56,861 nt of DNA from Paracoccus sp. UBA889. Its GTDB lineage: Bacteria; Pseudomonadota; Alphaproteobacteria; Rhodobacterales; Rhodobacteraceae. Position numbers and translations under genes: made by a program. The notes below the pieces were generated by a model. It had not been told where the DNA came from, made no database searches, and saw only the letters and a list, made by a program, of their open reading frames with translations. The stretch covers positions 11,308-68,168 of the forward strand of contig DBFD01000041.1 of assembly GCA_002294185.1 (NCBI GenBank), given 5' to 3'. The number at the start of each line of letters is the position of its first letter. Position 1 is the first letter of the stretch. This document shows positions 9,295 through 18,464 of this stretch, in pieces.

Positions 9295-9771
9295 CTATCG
9301 TCGGCGCGCCATCACGAGGACGCTTTGGCCTTCGCTGTCGGTGGCGATCCGCAGGCCCGAAAATCCGGCCTTTTCATAGGCGCGGATCGCGCGCAGGTTT
9401 TCGGGGGCCGGGTCGATCACCAGGGTCGAGCCGTCCTGCAGCAGCAGATCGCCAAGCGCGCGCAGCCATGCCCCGCCCTGCCCCCGCCCCGCCGGCGCGC
9501 CGAACACGTCAAGGGCGATGCTGTCCTGGGGCAGGCCGGCAAAATGCGGCGCGGGCCAGTGAAATGCCGGATAACATTGCGCATAGCCAAGCGGGGTGTC
9601 GCCCCTCAGCGCGATCAGCTGCCGCATCGGCGCCGCCCGCCGTTCCGCGCGGATCAGCGCAAGCTGGCGTTCCGCGTCCGGCCACCATCGTGCCACCTGC
9701 GGAACGCGCAGCCATTCGGCCAGCATCGGCAGATCGGCCGCGGTCACGGGACGGAAGCCGTAGTCAGGCAT
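9295..9771 (-). CDS. GNAT family N-acetyltransferase, AAC(6')-like
   Basis: This 158-residue protein begins at ATG 9771, overlapping the argD stop by eight bases; an in-frame start at 9789 is possible. Wording such as [31 protein letters not shown] and [13 protein letters not shown] places it with GNAT enzymes related to aminoglycoside 6'-acetyltransferases and IucB/RimJ-like proteins. RGQGGA is the acetyl-CoA loop. Position inside the arginine operon suggests an amino-containing metabolite as substrate, but this is not visible in the sequence. I would not call it a resistance gene. Confidence 0.8.
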   Translation of the reverse strand: MPDYGFRPVTAADLPMLAEWLRVPQVARWWPDAERQLALIRAERRAAPMRQLIALRGDTPLGYAQCYPAFHWPAPHFAGLPQDSIALDVFGAPAGRGQGGAWLRALGDLLLQDGSTLVIDPAPENLRAIRAYEKAGFSGLRIATDSEGQSVLVMARRR

Positions 9772-10933
9772 GAAGGCTGTCGGCCGCATGGTCCAGCCGC
9801 GTCACCGCCTCGGCGATCTCGTCGTCGGTGATGTTCAGCGGCGGCAGCAGGCGCAGGGTGTTGTCGGCAGCGGGCACGGTCAGGATCCGCCGGGCGTAGC
9901 CCGCCTTGACCAGATCGGTTGGCGCGATCCTGCATTTCAGACCCAGCATCAGGCCCTGCCCGCGCACGGATTCGAAGATGTCTGCATGAGCCGCGACCAG
10001 CGCCTCCAGCTTCTGGCGGAACAGGCCGGCCTTGCGGTTGACCTCGGCCAGAAAGGCCGGATCGGCCACGATCCGCATCACCGCCGCACCGACCGCGCAG
10101 GCCAAGGGATTGCCGCCATAGGTCGAGCCATGGCTGCCCGCGACCATGGCCGATGCGGCGTTTTCGGTGGCCAGAACCGCGCCCAGCGGAAAGCCGCCGC
10201 CGATGCCCTTGGCGATCATCATGATATCGGGCGCGATGCCGGCATATTCATGCGCGAACAGCCGCCCCGTGCGACCCATGCCGCATTGCACCTCGTCCAG
10301 CACCAGAAGCGCGCCGGCGCGGTCGCACAGCGCGCGGATCTCGCGCAGGTCGGCATCGGGCAGCGGGCGGATGCCACCCTCGCCCTGGACCGGCTCCAGC
10401 ATCACCGCCGCCGTCCGGTCGCCGATCGCGGCGCTCAGGGCGTCCATGTCATCCCAGGGCAGTTGCCGGAAGCCGGGCATCAGCGGCCCGAAGCCCTTGA
10501 CCATCTTGTCCGACCCCGCCGCCGCGATCGCCCCGGTCGAGCGGCCATGGAAGGCCCCCTCGAAGGTCAGGATTTCGGGACGGTCCTCGCCCTTCTCATA
10601 CCAGTATCTGCGCACCATCTTGATCGCCAGTTCCGCCGCCTCGGTGCCGGAATTGGTGAAGAAGACCGTATCGGCGAAGGTGTTTTGCACCAGCAGATCG
10701 GCCAGAGCTTCCTGTTCGGGGATCTGGTAGAGGTTCGAGACATGCCAGATCCGCCCCGCCTGCGCGGTCAGCGCGGCGACCAGATCCGGATTGGCATGGC
10801 CCAGCACGTTGACGGCGATGCCCGCGCCCAGATCCAGATATCGGGTGCCGTCGGTGGCGATGGCCCAGGCACCCTCACCCCTTTCGAAGGCGATGTCAGC
10901 GCGGTTGTAGGTCGGCAGGACGTGCGAAATCAT
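9764..10933 (-). CDS. argD: acetylornithine/succinyldiaminopimelate aminotransferase
   Basis: This PLP enzyme of subgroup II transfers an amino group from glutamate to N-acetylglutamate semialdehyde, and often also serves lysine synthesis. The 389-residue product starts at ATG 10933 (MISHVLPTYNRADIAF), the usual ArgD N-terminus; the ORF can be extended to 11002 but without family similarity. Lys242 in MIAKGIGGGFPLG binds PLP. NSGTEAAELAIK and LDEVQCGMGRTG are conserved. It is the first gene of argD-GNAT-argF. Confidence 0.95.
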   Translation of the reverse strand: MISHVLPTYNRADIAFERGEGAWAIATDGTRYLDLGAGIAVNVLGHANPDLVAALTAQAGRIWHVSNLYQIPEQEALADLLVQNTFADTVFFTNSGTEAAELAIKMVRRYWYEKGEDRPEILTFEGAFHGRSTGAIAAAGSDKMVKGFGPLMPGFRQLPWDDMDALSAAIGDRTAAVMLEPVQGEGGIRPLPDADLREIRALCDRAGALLVLDEVQCGMGRTGRLFAHEYAGIAPDIMMIAKGIGGGFPLGAVLATENAASAMVAGSHGSTYGGNPLACAVGAAVMRIVADPAFLAEVNRKAGLFRQKLEALVAAHADIFESVRGQGLMLGLKCRIAPTDLVKAGYARRILTVPAADNTLRLLPPLNITDDEIAEAVTRLDHAADSLHA

Positions 10934-11089
10934 GGCGGATTCCCCGGATGGCATGACTGAGATGAAGGCAGGCTTGATCGGACGGTGACGGGACCCCGGC
11001 AAGGCCGTGCGTCAACGTCGGGGACGGGCGAAACGGGCGGTCCGGACGATCATGGGCCACCGCATAGCCCCGAATCGCGGCCCGCGCAA

Positions 11090-11908
11090 TCACGGTTTCA
11101 TCCGGTAGCCGGTTCTCAGCCAGCGCCAGCCGATCGCCAGAACCGCGGCCACGACCACCACGCAGACCGCGAACCCGCGCCAGACCGGCGCGTCGCTGAC
11201 GCCGGTGACGCCGAAGCGCGTCCCGTCGATCAGATAGAAGATCGGATTCCAGTGCGACAGGCCGCGAAACGGCTCGGGCAGGGCCTCGACCGAATAGAAG
11301 GTGCCCGACAGGAAGGACAGCGGCGTGATGACGAAATTGGTGATCGCCGCCATCTGGTCGAATTTCTGTGCCATGATGCCGGCCAGGATGCCCAGGCCCC
11401 CCAGCAGCAGCGCCGCCAGCAGGACGAAGGTCGCGGCCCAGGCCGGATGGGCGATCCCGGCACCGGTGACGATCACCATCCCGGTGCCGATGACCAGCGC
11501 CACCAGCCCCGCCCGCACGACCGAACCGGCCAGATAGCCCGCCAGCATCTCGCCCGCCGACAAGGGCGGCATCAGCGTATCGACGATATTTCCCTGCACC
11601 TTGGCCGAGGTGATCGAGGACGAGGTATTGGCGAAGGCATTCTGGATCACCGTCATCATCAGGATGCCGGGGCCCAGAAATTCCAGATAGGGCAGCCCCA
11701 TGATCTCGCTCCGGCCGCGGCCCAGGGCCAGCGCGAAGACCAGGACGAACAGCGCCGCCGTCATCAGCGGCGCAAAGATCGTCTGCTGCCAGACCGCCAT
11801 GAATCGCATCACTTCGCGGGTCGCCAGAGTGCGAAAACCCAGCCAGTTGACACGCCCGAAACGGCGCACGCCCATGGCGGGCCGGGTGGTCATCATGTCC
11901 TTGGGCAT
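11090..11908 (-). CDS. ABC-2 type transporter permease
   Basis: This 272-residue inner-membrane protein has about six membrane segments and the ABC2_membrane wording LGFRTLATREVMRFM, GPGILMMTVIQNAFANTSSS and HWNPIFYLIDG. It belongs with YadH/NodJ-like exporters. ATG 11908 gives the family N-terminus (MPKDMM); an upstream start at 11974 would place a long extension across the gcrA promoter. No ATP-binding partner is next to it: argD lies downstream and gcrA is divergent. The substrate is unknown. Confidence 0.88.
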   Translation of the reverse strand: MPKDMMTTRPAMGVRRFGRVNWLGFRTLATREVMRFMAVWQQTIFAPLMTAALFVLVFALALGRGRSEIMGLPYLEFLGPGILMMTVIQNAFANTSSSITSAKVQGNIVDTLMPPLSAGEMLAGYLAGSVVRAGLVALVIGTGMVIVTGAGIAHPAWAATFVLLAALLLGGLGILAGIMAQKFDQMAAITNFVITPLSFLSGTFYSVEALPEPFRGLSHWNPIFYLIDGTRFGVTGVSDAPVWRGFAVCVVVVAAVLAIGWRWLRTGYRMKP

Positions 11909-12025
11909 CGCGCGGTCCTTGAATTCCGGTCTGCCGGGGTCTAAATCTCGGCATCCCGTTTGTGACGGGACCAACCGGATGTTTCAAGATGGGGTGGCGG
12001 GCCGGACCCGCCCGGAAAGGCAGTC

Positions 12026-12610
12026 ATGTCCTGGACCGATGATCGTGTCGAGACGCTCAAGCGCATGTGGGGCGAGGGCCAGTCGGCCAGCGCCATCGCC
12101 AAGGAACTGGGCGGCGTCACGCGCAACGCGGTGATCGGCAAGGTCCATCGCCTCGGGCTGTCGAACCGCATCGACGAGGCCGAGCCCGCCCCGGCCACCG
12201 CCGAGCCCGACAGGAAGGCCGAGAAAAAGCCCGCCGCGCCCCGGCCCGAACCGGTGCCGGAACCCGCAGAGGCAAGGGCCGAACCGGCCGATGAACCCTC
12301 GACCCAGCCCGCCTATACGCCGCAGCCGCGCCGCACCATCGTGCCGGCCGGCCAGCCCCTGCCGCCGCAGCCCTCGGCCAACGAGATCAGCCCCGAGGCG
12401 CTGGCCTCGGTCCGCGAGGTCGAAAAGAAGGCCCGCAGGCTGACCCTGATGGAATTGACCGAGCGGACCTGCAAATGGCCGATCGGCGATCCCGCGACCG
12501 AGAAATTCTGGTTCTGCGGCCTGCCCGCCCAGGCCGGCAAACCCTATTGCGAGGCGCATGTCGGCGTTGCCTTCCAGCCGATGAGCTCGCGCCGGGATCG
12601 GCGTCGCTGA
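12026..12610 (+). CDS. gcrA: GcrA cell-cycle regulator
   Basis: GcrA is an alphaproteobacterial sigma-70 cofactor that activates promoters carrying methylated GANTC sites. The 194-residue protein has the N-terminal helix-turn-helix MSWTDDRVETLKRMW...GGVTRNAVIGKVHRLGLSNR region (about 1-48). A Pro/Ala/Glu-rich linker (50-125) follows, then the C-terminal sigma-binding module with CKWPIGDP, FCGLP and PYCEAH, whose cysteines and histidine look metal-site-like. It is longer than the Caulobacter protein mainly through the linker. It is divergent from the ABC permease gene. Confidence 0.95.
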   Translation: MSWTDDRVETLKRMWGEGQSASAIAKELGGVTRNAVIGKVHRLGLSNRIDEAEPAPATAEPDRKAEKKPAAPRPEPVPEPAEARAEPADEPSTQPAYTPQPRRTIVPAGQPLPPQPSANEISPEALASVREVEKKARRLTLMELTERTCKWPIGDPATEKFWFCGLPAQAGKPYCEAHVGVAFQPMSSRRDRRR

Positions 12611-12807
12611 AGCCAGGCCGGCCCGGATAATCCCGTTCCGGCTGGGTGACTTGATCGGCCCTTCCCCGATCGACGGGCTTTCCCAGAAACGCCGATCCAC
12701 GGCAAGGACGGTTTTTTCCGATCCCTGGCGCGGCGCTCGCATCCGCTGTCGCTGCGCGGCGGCACTTCGCGGTGGCAGACGCCCACGCCGCAAGCGATTC
12801 TGACGGC

Positions 12808-13869
12808 TCAGATGGCGTCGCCGTCTTCCGGCGCGGCGCCGCTGTCACCATCCTCATGTCCGCTTCGTGGCGGTGCCATCGCGCGGTCGCGCCTTGCGCG
12901 GGCCTTCATCTCGACCTTCTGCCGGGATTGCGGCGGCTTGTCCCCGGCGGGCCAGCCCTCGCGCTGCGCGCCTCGCGTGCCGTCCGTTTCCTCGGTCTGG
13001 TCGTGCAACAGCACGACATTGGTCGGATAGGGCATGTCGATGGCGGCCTCGTCCAACGCGGTCGAAATCGCCTGAATGACCCGCGCCTGCGTATGAACCA
13101 CGTTGGTGCGGACCGGATCGGTCCACCAGCGCACCCGCATCGTCAGCTGGCTTTCGTCGATTCCCCAGGGCAGGGCTTCGGCGGCGGGTTCGTCAGCGAC
13201 ACCCTCGACAACCGAAACCGCCTCGAGGATCACGGCCCTGGCGCGGTCCCAGTCGTCGGCATAGCCGATTCCCACATCGTAATCCGACCGCCGCTTGTCA
13301 TAGGCCGTGTTGACGACCACCGAATTCGTATAGACCTGCGAATTGGGAATGACGACGCGGCGATTGTCATAGGTCCGGATCATCGTGGCGCGGGTCTGGA
13401 TATCCTCGACCGTGCCTTCGTGACCGCCCGCCTCGATCTGGTCGCCGACCTTGAAAGGGCGCTGCAGCAGGATCAGGATGCCCGACAGCATGTTTTGCAG
13501 GATGTCCTTGAAGGCAAAACCGATCGCGACAGAACCGATGCCAAGCCCGGCCAGCATGTCGCCGGGTTTCAGCGAGGGCAGCACCACCGTCATCGCCAGC
13601 AGAAAGCCCAGCACGATGATCGCCCAGCCGACCAGCGAGCCGCCGACATTGGCCAGCGCCGGGCGGTCGTGGCGGACCAGCGTCTTGCGGATCGACCAGG
13701 TCACCAGGACCGAGACAAGCCAGGCCACGAGAAACAGGACGCTGGCGGCGATCAGGTTCGGAATCAGCGAGATGAAACCGTTGATCCAGCTTTGCAGCTT
13801 TTCGACGAGACCACCGAAATTCGTGCCGATCGCACCCAGTTGATCCATCCGCCCCGCCGCCCCGTTCAT
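12808..13869 (-). CDS. MscS family mechanosensitive channel
   Basis: This 353-residue protein opens under membrane tension to release solutes. The three membrane helices are near residues 20-50, 65-95 and 105-130. The last is the pore helix with GLGIGSVAIGFAFKDI. The MscS beta domain follows (RPFKVGDQIEAGG, TYDNRRVVIPNS). A charged, Arg-rich tail of about 60 residues extends beyond the usual 286-residue core. ATG 13869 is used; 13848 is an alternative. A much longer ORF in the same frame reaches 15114, but its upstream part runs antisense to mliC and out of frame with nudC. Confidence 0.93.
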   Translation of the reverse strand: MNGAAGRMDQLGAIGTNFGGLVEKLQSWINGFISLIPNLIAASVLFLVAWLVSVLVTWSIRKTLVRHDRPALANVGGSLVGWAIIVLGFLLAMTVVLPSLKPGDMLAGLGIGSVAIGFAFKDILQNMLSGILILLQRPFKVGDQIEAGGHEGTVEDIQTRATMIRTYDNRRVVIPNSQVYTNSVVVNTAYDKRRSDYDVGIGYADDWDRARAVILEAVSVVEGVADEPAAEALPWGIDESQLTMRVRWWTDPVRTNVVHTQARVIQAISTALDEAAIDMPYPTNVVLLHDQTEETDGTRGAQREGWPAGDKPPQSRQKVEMKARARRDRAMAPPRSGHEDGDSGAAPEDGDAI

Positions 13870-14016
13870 TCTTCTGCCCTGGATAAAGCGGATCGGGACG
13901 GCTCTGGTTCCCGACCCTGCCCGGCCCGCGCGGCGACCGACCGGACGCAATCCGCACCGCTTGCCCGCCCGGCCAAAGCAGGACACCATCCCCGAACCGG
14001 AAGAACGGAGTCCGCC

Positions 14017-14361
14017 ATGCCCCGCCCCGCATTGTTTCTGCTGCTGGTTCTTGCCGCCCCGGCGCAGGCGGCACCGGCCTTGTCCCTGCCCCTGGGCGAG
14101 GACGCCGAAGTCGTTCCAGCCCGCTATATCTGCGACGATGGCGGCACGATCGCGGTGCAATATGTCAATGCCGGACCCAACCGCCTCGCCCTGCTGCGCC
14201 TCGACGGCGAGGAACGTCTGTTCGTCAACGTCATATCGGCCTCGGGCGCGCGCTATGTCGCGGGCGAATACGAATGGTGGATCAAGGGCGACCAGGCCAG
14301 CCTGCGCAACGCCATGCGGGACGGCGACGCCCGGAGCTGCAGGACCCGCGATGGCGCCTAG
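14017..14361 (+). CDS. MliC-like secreted lysozyme-inhibitor family protein
   Basis: This 114-residue protein has a signal peptide ending in AQA (about residue 18). A small beta domain follows with YICDDGGTIAVQYVN, LDGEERLFVN and GARYVAGEYEWWIKGDQA. The layout matches the MliC/PliC family, which blocks C-type lysozyme in the periplasm. The conserved Cys pair is represented by the Cys in YICDD and the one near the C-terminus (ARSCRT). The signal lacks a lipobox, so it is probably soluble. Its TAG stop overlaps the opposing nudC stop in the same CTAG. Confidence 0.8.
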   Translation: MPRPALFLLLVLAAPAQAAPALSLPLGEDAEVVPARYICDDGGTIAVQYVNAGPNRLALLRLDGEERLFVNVISASGARYVAGEYEWWIKGDQASLRNAMRDGDARSCRTRDGA

Positions 14362-15320
14362 ATCGGCTCGATCTGCCCTTGCACCCAGGCGCGCAGGATG
14401 ACCTGCGCAACCGCCCCCTTGCGGGCCGGCGCGATCCGGTCGTGGCGGCCCTCCAGCGCCTCGGCGATCTGGTTCCGGGGAACCCAGATCGCGTCCTCCA
14501 GTTCGGTCGGATCCAGTGTGATCGCGCGGCTCTCGGCGCGCGCCACGCAGCCGATCATCAGCGAGGCCGGAAAGGGCCAGGGCTGCGAGGTGACATAGCG
14601 CACCGCGCCCACCGTGATCCCGGCCTCCTCCATCACCTCGCGGCGCACCGCCTCCTCGACCGTCTCGCCCGGCTCGACAAAGCCCGCCAGCAGCGAATAC
14701 ATCCGCTCGGGCCACAGCGACTGACGACCCAGAAGAACCCGGTCGCCGTCCAGAACCAGCATGATCACCACCGGATCGGTGCGCGGGAAATGCTGCCGAC
14801 CGCAGGCGGGGCACTCGAACCGCCAGCCGGCATGGCTGACACGATTGCGGGCGCCGCAACGGGCGCAGAAGCCATGCGTCAGCCGCCATTCGAAGATGCC
14901 CTTGGCGGCCGCCGCGATCCCGGCATCGCGATGGTCGATCTCGGCCATGATCGCGCGCAGGTCGATGAATTTCCGCGTCTGCGACAGATCCAGAGTGTGG
15001 CGGTCGATGAATTCGGCAGGCGGATGGTCGGGCGGCGCCAGATATGAGACATCGGCGGCGAAATGCGCGGTCCCGGCCATATCCAGGCCCATGAACACCA
15101 GCGGTTCGGGACAATCCGCGACCAGATCATCGCTCGCCGGCAGCCAGGCGAGGCGCGGCCCGGTCGGTGTCAGGTCGAACAGCGGCTTGCCACGCCAGAA
15201 CGGCAGCACCAGGGTATCGGTGCGCGACAGCATCCGGGCGATCCCGGCGCCATCGCCGCGCAGCCGGTCGGCGCGATCCAGAAAACTGCCGGCAAAGGTG
15301 ACTTCGGATTCGGGGATCAT
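14358..15320 (-). CDS. nudC: NAD(+) diphosphatase / NADH pyrophosphatase
   Basis: This 320-residue Nudix hydrolase cleaves NAD(H), and in E. coli removes NAD caps from RNA. It has an N-terminal domain, a four-cysteine zinc ribbon (Cys152, 155, 170, 173) and the Nudix box at about 213-235 with GETVEEAVRREVMEEAG. SQPWPFPAS (245-253) is the NAD-specific motif. ATG 15320 fits the family; the same frame runs on to 15632 without similarity. The gene is convergent with mliC and divergent from metG across a 442-base gap. Confidence 0.95.
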   Translation of the reverse strand: MIPESEVTFAGSFLDRADRLRGDGAGIARMLSRTDTLVLPFWRGKPLFDLTPTGPRLAWLPASDDLVADCPEPLVFMGLDMAGTAHFAADVSYLAPPDHPPAEFIDRHTLDLSQTRKFIDLRAIMAEIDHRDAGIAAAAKGIFEWRLTHGFCARCGARNRVSHAGWRFECPACGRQHFPRTDPVVIMLVLDGDRVLLGRQSLWPERMYSLLAGFVEPGETVEEAVRREVMEEAGITVGAVRYVTSQPWPFPASLMIGCVARAESRAITLDPTELEDAIWVPRNQIAEALEGRHDRIAPARKGAVAQVILRAWVQGQIEPI

Positions 15321-15568
15321 GGCGCGACCCTGCACCCTGCGGATGCGCCCCGCAAGAACACAGTCGCGACGCGCCCGGCCCGCCACGCAGGGCGATCGGG
15401 AAGGCGGGGCGGGCCAGACCCGGCCCGGTCGCTGCCGCTGGGCCGAATGCGCGCGTTCCGCGCGCGACGGCGCCGGCAGCAGATCTTGCGCGCCTTCGAA
15501 CGACACCCGCGCAAGGCGCCCGTCATGCCCGCATGTCCGCCCCTGTGCCGGAACCGCGTGCAACGCCG

Positions 15569-15608
15569 CAGGCGGTGCATCCGCTGTGTACGCCCTGTGC
15601 ACCGCCTG
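15569..15608. repeat. Perfect 11-bp inverted repeat upstream of metG
   Basis: CAGGCGGTGCA (15569-15579) is exactly complementary to TGCACCGCCTG (15598-15608), with an 18-base spacer. CTGTG occurs at 15584, 15595 and 15606, one helical turn apart, in and beside the right arm. It could be a protein-binding dyad or an RNA hairpin, about 155 bases before the metG start. Confidence 0.7.
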
Positions 15609-15705
15609 TGCGCGCTCTGAGCGGTGCGGCACCCCGCGAATGCTGGCCGGTTCGCGCCATCGCCGCGCAACGCCCTGCCGGTGACCGGGCTGCCGCGCTC
15701 GCCGC

Positions 15706-15734
15706 TTTCAATCGTCCTGCAACGGGGCTAGATA
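15706..15734 (+). promoter_or_regulatory. Likely metG promoter
   Basis: TTTCAA (15706-15711), 17 bases, TAGATA (15729-15734, within GCTAGATA). The start site would be near 15741, and AAGGA at 15749-15753 is the ribosome-binding site for metG. The GCTAG -10 form recurs at several genes in the window. Confidence 0.4.
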
Positions 15735-15762
15735 CGGCGCCGACTGACAAGGACGCAACCCC

Positions 15763-17481
15763 ATGGCCCGCCATCTCATCACCTCTGCCCTGCCCTATAT
15801 CAACGGTATCAAGCATCTGGGCAATCTCGTCGGATCGCAGCTGCCCGCCGATCTCTATGCCCGCTATCTGCGTGCGCGCGGCCACGAGGTGATGTTCATC
15901 TGCGCCACCGACGAACACGGCACGCCGGCCGAATTGGCCGCCGCCAAGACGGGCGAGCCGGTCGCCCGGTATTGCGCCCGGATGCACCGGATCCAGGCGG
16001 ATCTGGCCAGGGGCTTCGGCCTCAGCTTCGATCATTACGGCCGCTCCTCCAGCGACCGGAACCGACGCCTGACACAGCATTTCGCGGGCAAGCTGGCCGA
16101 TAACGGCTATATCCGCGAAGTCGCGGAAAAACAGGTCTATTCCATCGATGACGGCCGCTTCCTGCCCGACCGCTATATCGAGGGTACCTGCCCCAATTGC
16201 GGCTATGACAAGGCCCGTGGCGACCAGTGCGAGAACTGCACCAAGCAGCTTGATCCGACCGACCTGATCGAGCCGCGCAGCGCCATCAGCGGCAGCACCA
16301 ATCTGGAAGTGCGCGAGACCAAGCACCTCTATCTGCGCCAATCCGCGCTGAAGGGCGAGATTGCCGAATGGATCGACAGCAAGAAGGACTGGCCGATCCT
16401 GACGACCTCGATTGCCAGGAAATGGCTGAACGACGGCGACGGGTTGCAGGATCGCGGTATCACCCGCGACCTGTCATGGGGCGTGCCGGTCAAGCGCGGC
16501 GATCAGGACTGGCCGGGTATGGAGGGCAAGGTCTTCTATGTCTGGTTCGACGCCCCCATCGAATATATCGCCGCGACTGCCGAATGGGCCGATGCCAATG
16601 ATCGCACCGAGGCCGAGTGGCGCGCCTGGTGGCGCACCGACGAGGGCGCCGACGACGTGACCTATACCCAGTTCATGGGCAAGGATAACGTGCCTTTCCA
16701 CACTCTCAGCTTTCCGGTGACCCAGATCGGCGCGGGTGAGCCGTGGAAGATGGTCGACTATATCAAGTCGTTCAATTACCTGACCTATGACGGCGGCCAG
16801 TTCTCGACCAGCCAGGGCCGGGGCGTCTTCATGGATCACGCACTGGACATCCTGCCGGCCGATTACTGGCGCTGGTGGCTGCTGTCCCATGCCCCCGAAT
16901 CCGGCGACAGCGAATTCACCTGGGAGAATTTCCAGCAATCGGTGAACAAGGATCTGGCCGACGTGCTGGGCAATTTCGTCAGCCGCGTGACCAAGTTCTG
17001 TCGGGCAAAGTTCGGCGAGGCGGTTCCCGGAGGCGGCAGCTTTGGCCAGCCCGAACAGAACCTGATCGCCGCGCTGACCACGCGCCTGCGCGCCTACGAG
17101 GACGCCATGTCACGCATGGAGGTCCGCAAATCCGCGGCCGAACTGCGCGCGATCTGGGTTCTGGGCAACGAATACCTGCAAACCGCCGCGCCCTGGGCCA
17201 GCTTCAAGACCGATCCCGAACAGGCCGCGATGCAGGTGCGTCTGGGGCTGAACCTGATCCGGTTCCATGCGGTCCTGTCGGCCCCGTTCATCCCCTTCGC
17301 CGCCCGCGCGATGCTGGAGGCGATGCAGACGGACCAGACCGATTGGCCGGGCGACGTGGCACAGGCGCTTGAAACCCTTCCCGCAGGCCATGCCTTCACC
17401 GTGCCCGACGTGCTTTTCGCCAAGATCACCGACGATCAGCGCGCCGAATGGGCCGATCGTTTCAGGGGCGCGCGGGCCTGA
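15763..17481 (+). CDS. metG: methionine--tRNA ligase
   Basis: This class I aminoacyl-tRNA synthetase charges initiator and elongator tRNA-Met. The 572-residue product has the HIGH-equivalent HLGN in [14 protein letters not shown] (residues 11-24). The zinc knuckle [17 protein letters not shown] is the single two-CxxC type. The KMSKS loop is represented by FSTSQGRG, a known variant of this MetRS subgroup. It lacks the C-terminal Trbp111-like dimer domain found in the E. coli protein. AAGGA precedes the ATG, and rocF follows 28 bases after the stop. Confidence 0.96.
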   Translation: MARHLITSALPYINGIKHLGNLVGSQLPADLYARYLRARGHEVMFICATDEHGTPAELAAAKTGEPVARYCARMHRIQADLARGFGLSFDHYGRSSSDRNRRLTQHFAGKLADNGYIREVAEKQVYSIDDGRFLPDRYIEGTCPNCGYDKARGDQCENCTKQLDPTDLIEPRSAISGSTNLEVRETKHLYLRQSALKGEIAEWIDSKKDWPILTTSIARKWLNDGDGLQDRGITRDLSWGVPVKRGDQDWPGMEGKVFYVWFDAPIEYIAATAEWADANDRTEAEWRAWWRTDEGADDVTYTQFMGKDNVPFHTLSFPVTQIGAGEPWKMVDYIKSFNYLTYDGGQFSTSQGRGVFMDHALDILPADYWRWWLLSHAPESGDSEFTWENFQQSVNKDLADVLGNFVSRVTKFCRAKFGEAVPGGGSFGQPEQNLIAALTTRLRAYEDAMSRMEVRKSAAELRAIWVLGNEYLQTAAPWASFKTDPEQAAMQVRLGLNLIRFHAVLSAPFIPFAARAMLEAMQTDQTDWPGDVAQALETLPAGHAFTVPDVLFAKITDDQRAEWADRFRGARA

Positions 17482-17509
17482 ACCCCGCGCCCGGCATCAG
17501 GAGACCGAG

Positions 17510-18433
17510 ATGACGCATTGCATCCTCATCGGCGCCCCCGTGGACGAGGGCCAGCGGCGCCCCGGCTGCCTGATGGGCCCCGCAGCCTATCGCACCGCCG
17601 GACTGGCGGGCACGCTGACCGCACTTGGCCACACGATCGAAGATCGCGGCGATGTCGTTCCCGACCGACCGGGAAACGAGACCTGCGCCAATGCCGCCGT
17701 TCACCATCTGCCGGAAACCATCGCCTGGACGAATGCGCTGCGCGAGGCGGTCGCCGCCGCGCTGCCTGAAGGGATGCCGATCATCATGGGCGGTGATCAT
17801 TCGCTGGCGCTCGGCTCGGTCGCGGGGGTCGCGGCCCATGCTGCACAGACGCAACGCCCGCAATTCGTCATCTGGCTGGACGCCCACAGCGACTTCCATA
17901 CCCTTCGGACCACGACCACGGGCAATCTGCACGGCACGCCCATGGCCTATGCCAGCGGGCTGCCGGGATTCGGACCGTTTCCGCCCTTTCCCGCGCCGAT
18001 ACCGGGCGAGAACATCTGCATGTTCGGCATCCGCAGCGTCGACCCGGCCGAACATGCGGCAATGCAGGATACCGAGATCACCGTCAACGACATGCGGGTT
18101 CTGGACGAACAGGGCATCGTCGCACCGCTGCGCGCCTTTCTGAACCGCGTCCGGGCCACCGGCGGCCTGCTGCATGTCAGCCTGGATGTCGATTTCCTCG
18201 ACCCCTCGATCGCACCCGCCGTCGGCACCACGGTTCCCGGCGGCACCACCTTCCGCGAGGCGCATCTGGTGATGGAGCTTCTGCACGAATCCGGCCTTGT
18301 CACCTCGCTGGACCTGGTCGAACTGAACCCGTTCCTCGACGATCGCGGTCGGACGGCGAAGCTGATGGTCGATCTGGTCGGCTCGCTGATGGGCCGCAAG
18401 GTCTTTGACCGTCCCACCCGCAGCTATGGCTGA
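17510..18433 (+). CDS. rocF: arginase
   Basis: This 307-residue ureohydrolase would split arginine to ornithine and urea. Manganese-site motifs are intact: GGDHS, DAHSDFH and SLDVDFLDP, followed by the conserved Glu region LVELNP. The N-terminal GAPVDEGQRRPGCLMGP is typical of arginase and not of agmatinase or formimidoylglutamase. ATG 17510 has AGGAG-like bases before it; the ORF extends upstream only as a metG shadow. It follows metG closely and may be partly co-transcribed. Confidence 0.9.
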   Translation: MTHCILIGAPVDEGQRRPGCLMGPAAYRTAGLAGTLTALGHTIEDRGDVVPDRPGNETCANAAVHHLPETIAWTNALREAVAAALPEGMPIIMGGDHSLALGSVAGVAAHAAQTQRPQFVIWLDAHSDFHTLRTTTTGNLHGTPMAYASGLPGFGPFPPFPAPIPGENICMFGIRSVDPAEHAAMQDTEITVNDMRVLDEQGIVAPLRAFLNRVRATGGLLHVSLDVDFLDPSIAPAVGTTVPGGTTFREAHLVMELLHESGLVTSLDLVELNPFLDDRGRTAKLMVDLVGSLMGRKVFDRPTRSYG

Positions 18434-18464
18434 TGGCGCGCGGCGGCGGAAGCCGAGGTTCCGC

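Larger units (their letters stand above)
15321..15762. other. Intergenic region between nudC and metG
   Basis: These 442 bases between divergent genes contain no ORF that looks coding; the short frames crossing it are Arg/Cys-rich shadows. It holds a GCGCGCG/CGCGCGC hairpin (15449-15465), a perfect 11-bp inverted repeat (15569-15608), three CTGTG motifs spaced 11 bases apart (15584, 15595, 15606), a small GGTGC-G-GCACC palindrome (15623-15633) and a likely metG promoter (15706-15734). I see no known riboswitch fold. Confidence 0.6.

Noticed and set aside
9295-9771. Aminoglycoside resistance gene
   Set aside because: The similarity is to the broad GNAT group; the chromosomal arginine-operon context gives no sign of a resistance cassette, attC site or transposon.
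12808-15114. 768-codon minus-strand ORF
   Set aside because: Only the part from 13869 downward is a MscS channel; the upstream part runs antisense to mliC and out of frame with nudC.
15321-15762. Possible SAM or other riboswitch before metG
   Set aside because: I could not trace the helices or conserved core of any SAM-class riboswitch in either orientation.
15763-17481. MetRS without a textbook KMSKS motif
   Set aside because: FSTSQGRG occupies that place and is a known variant of this MetRS subgroup, so it is not a defect.
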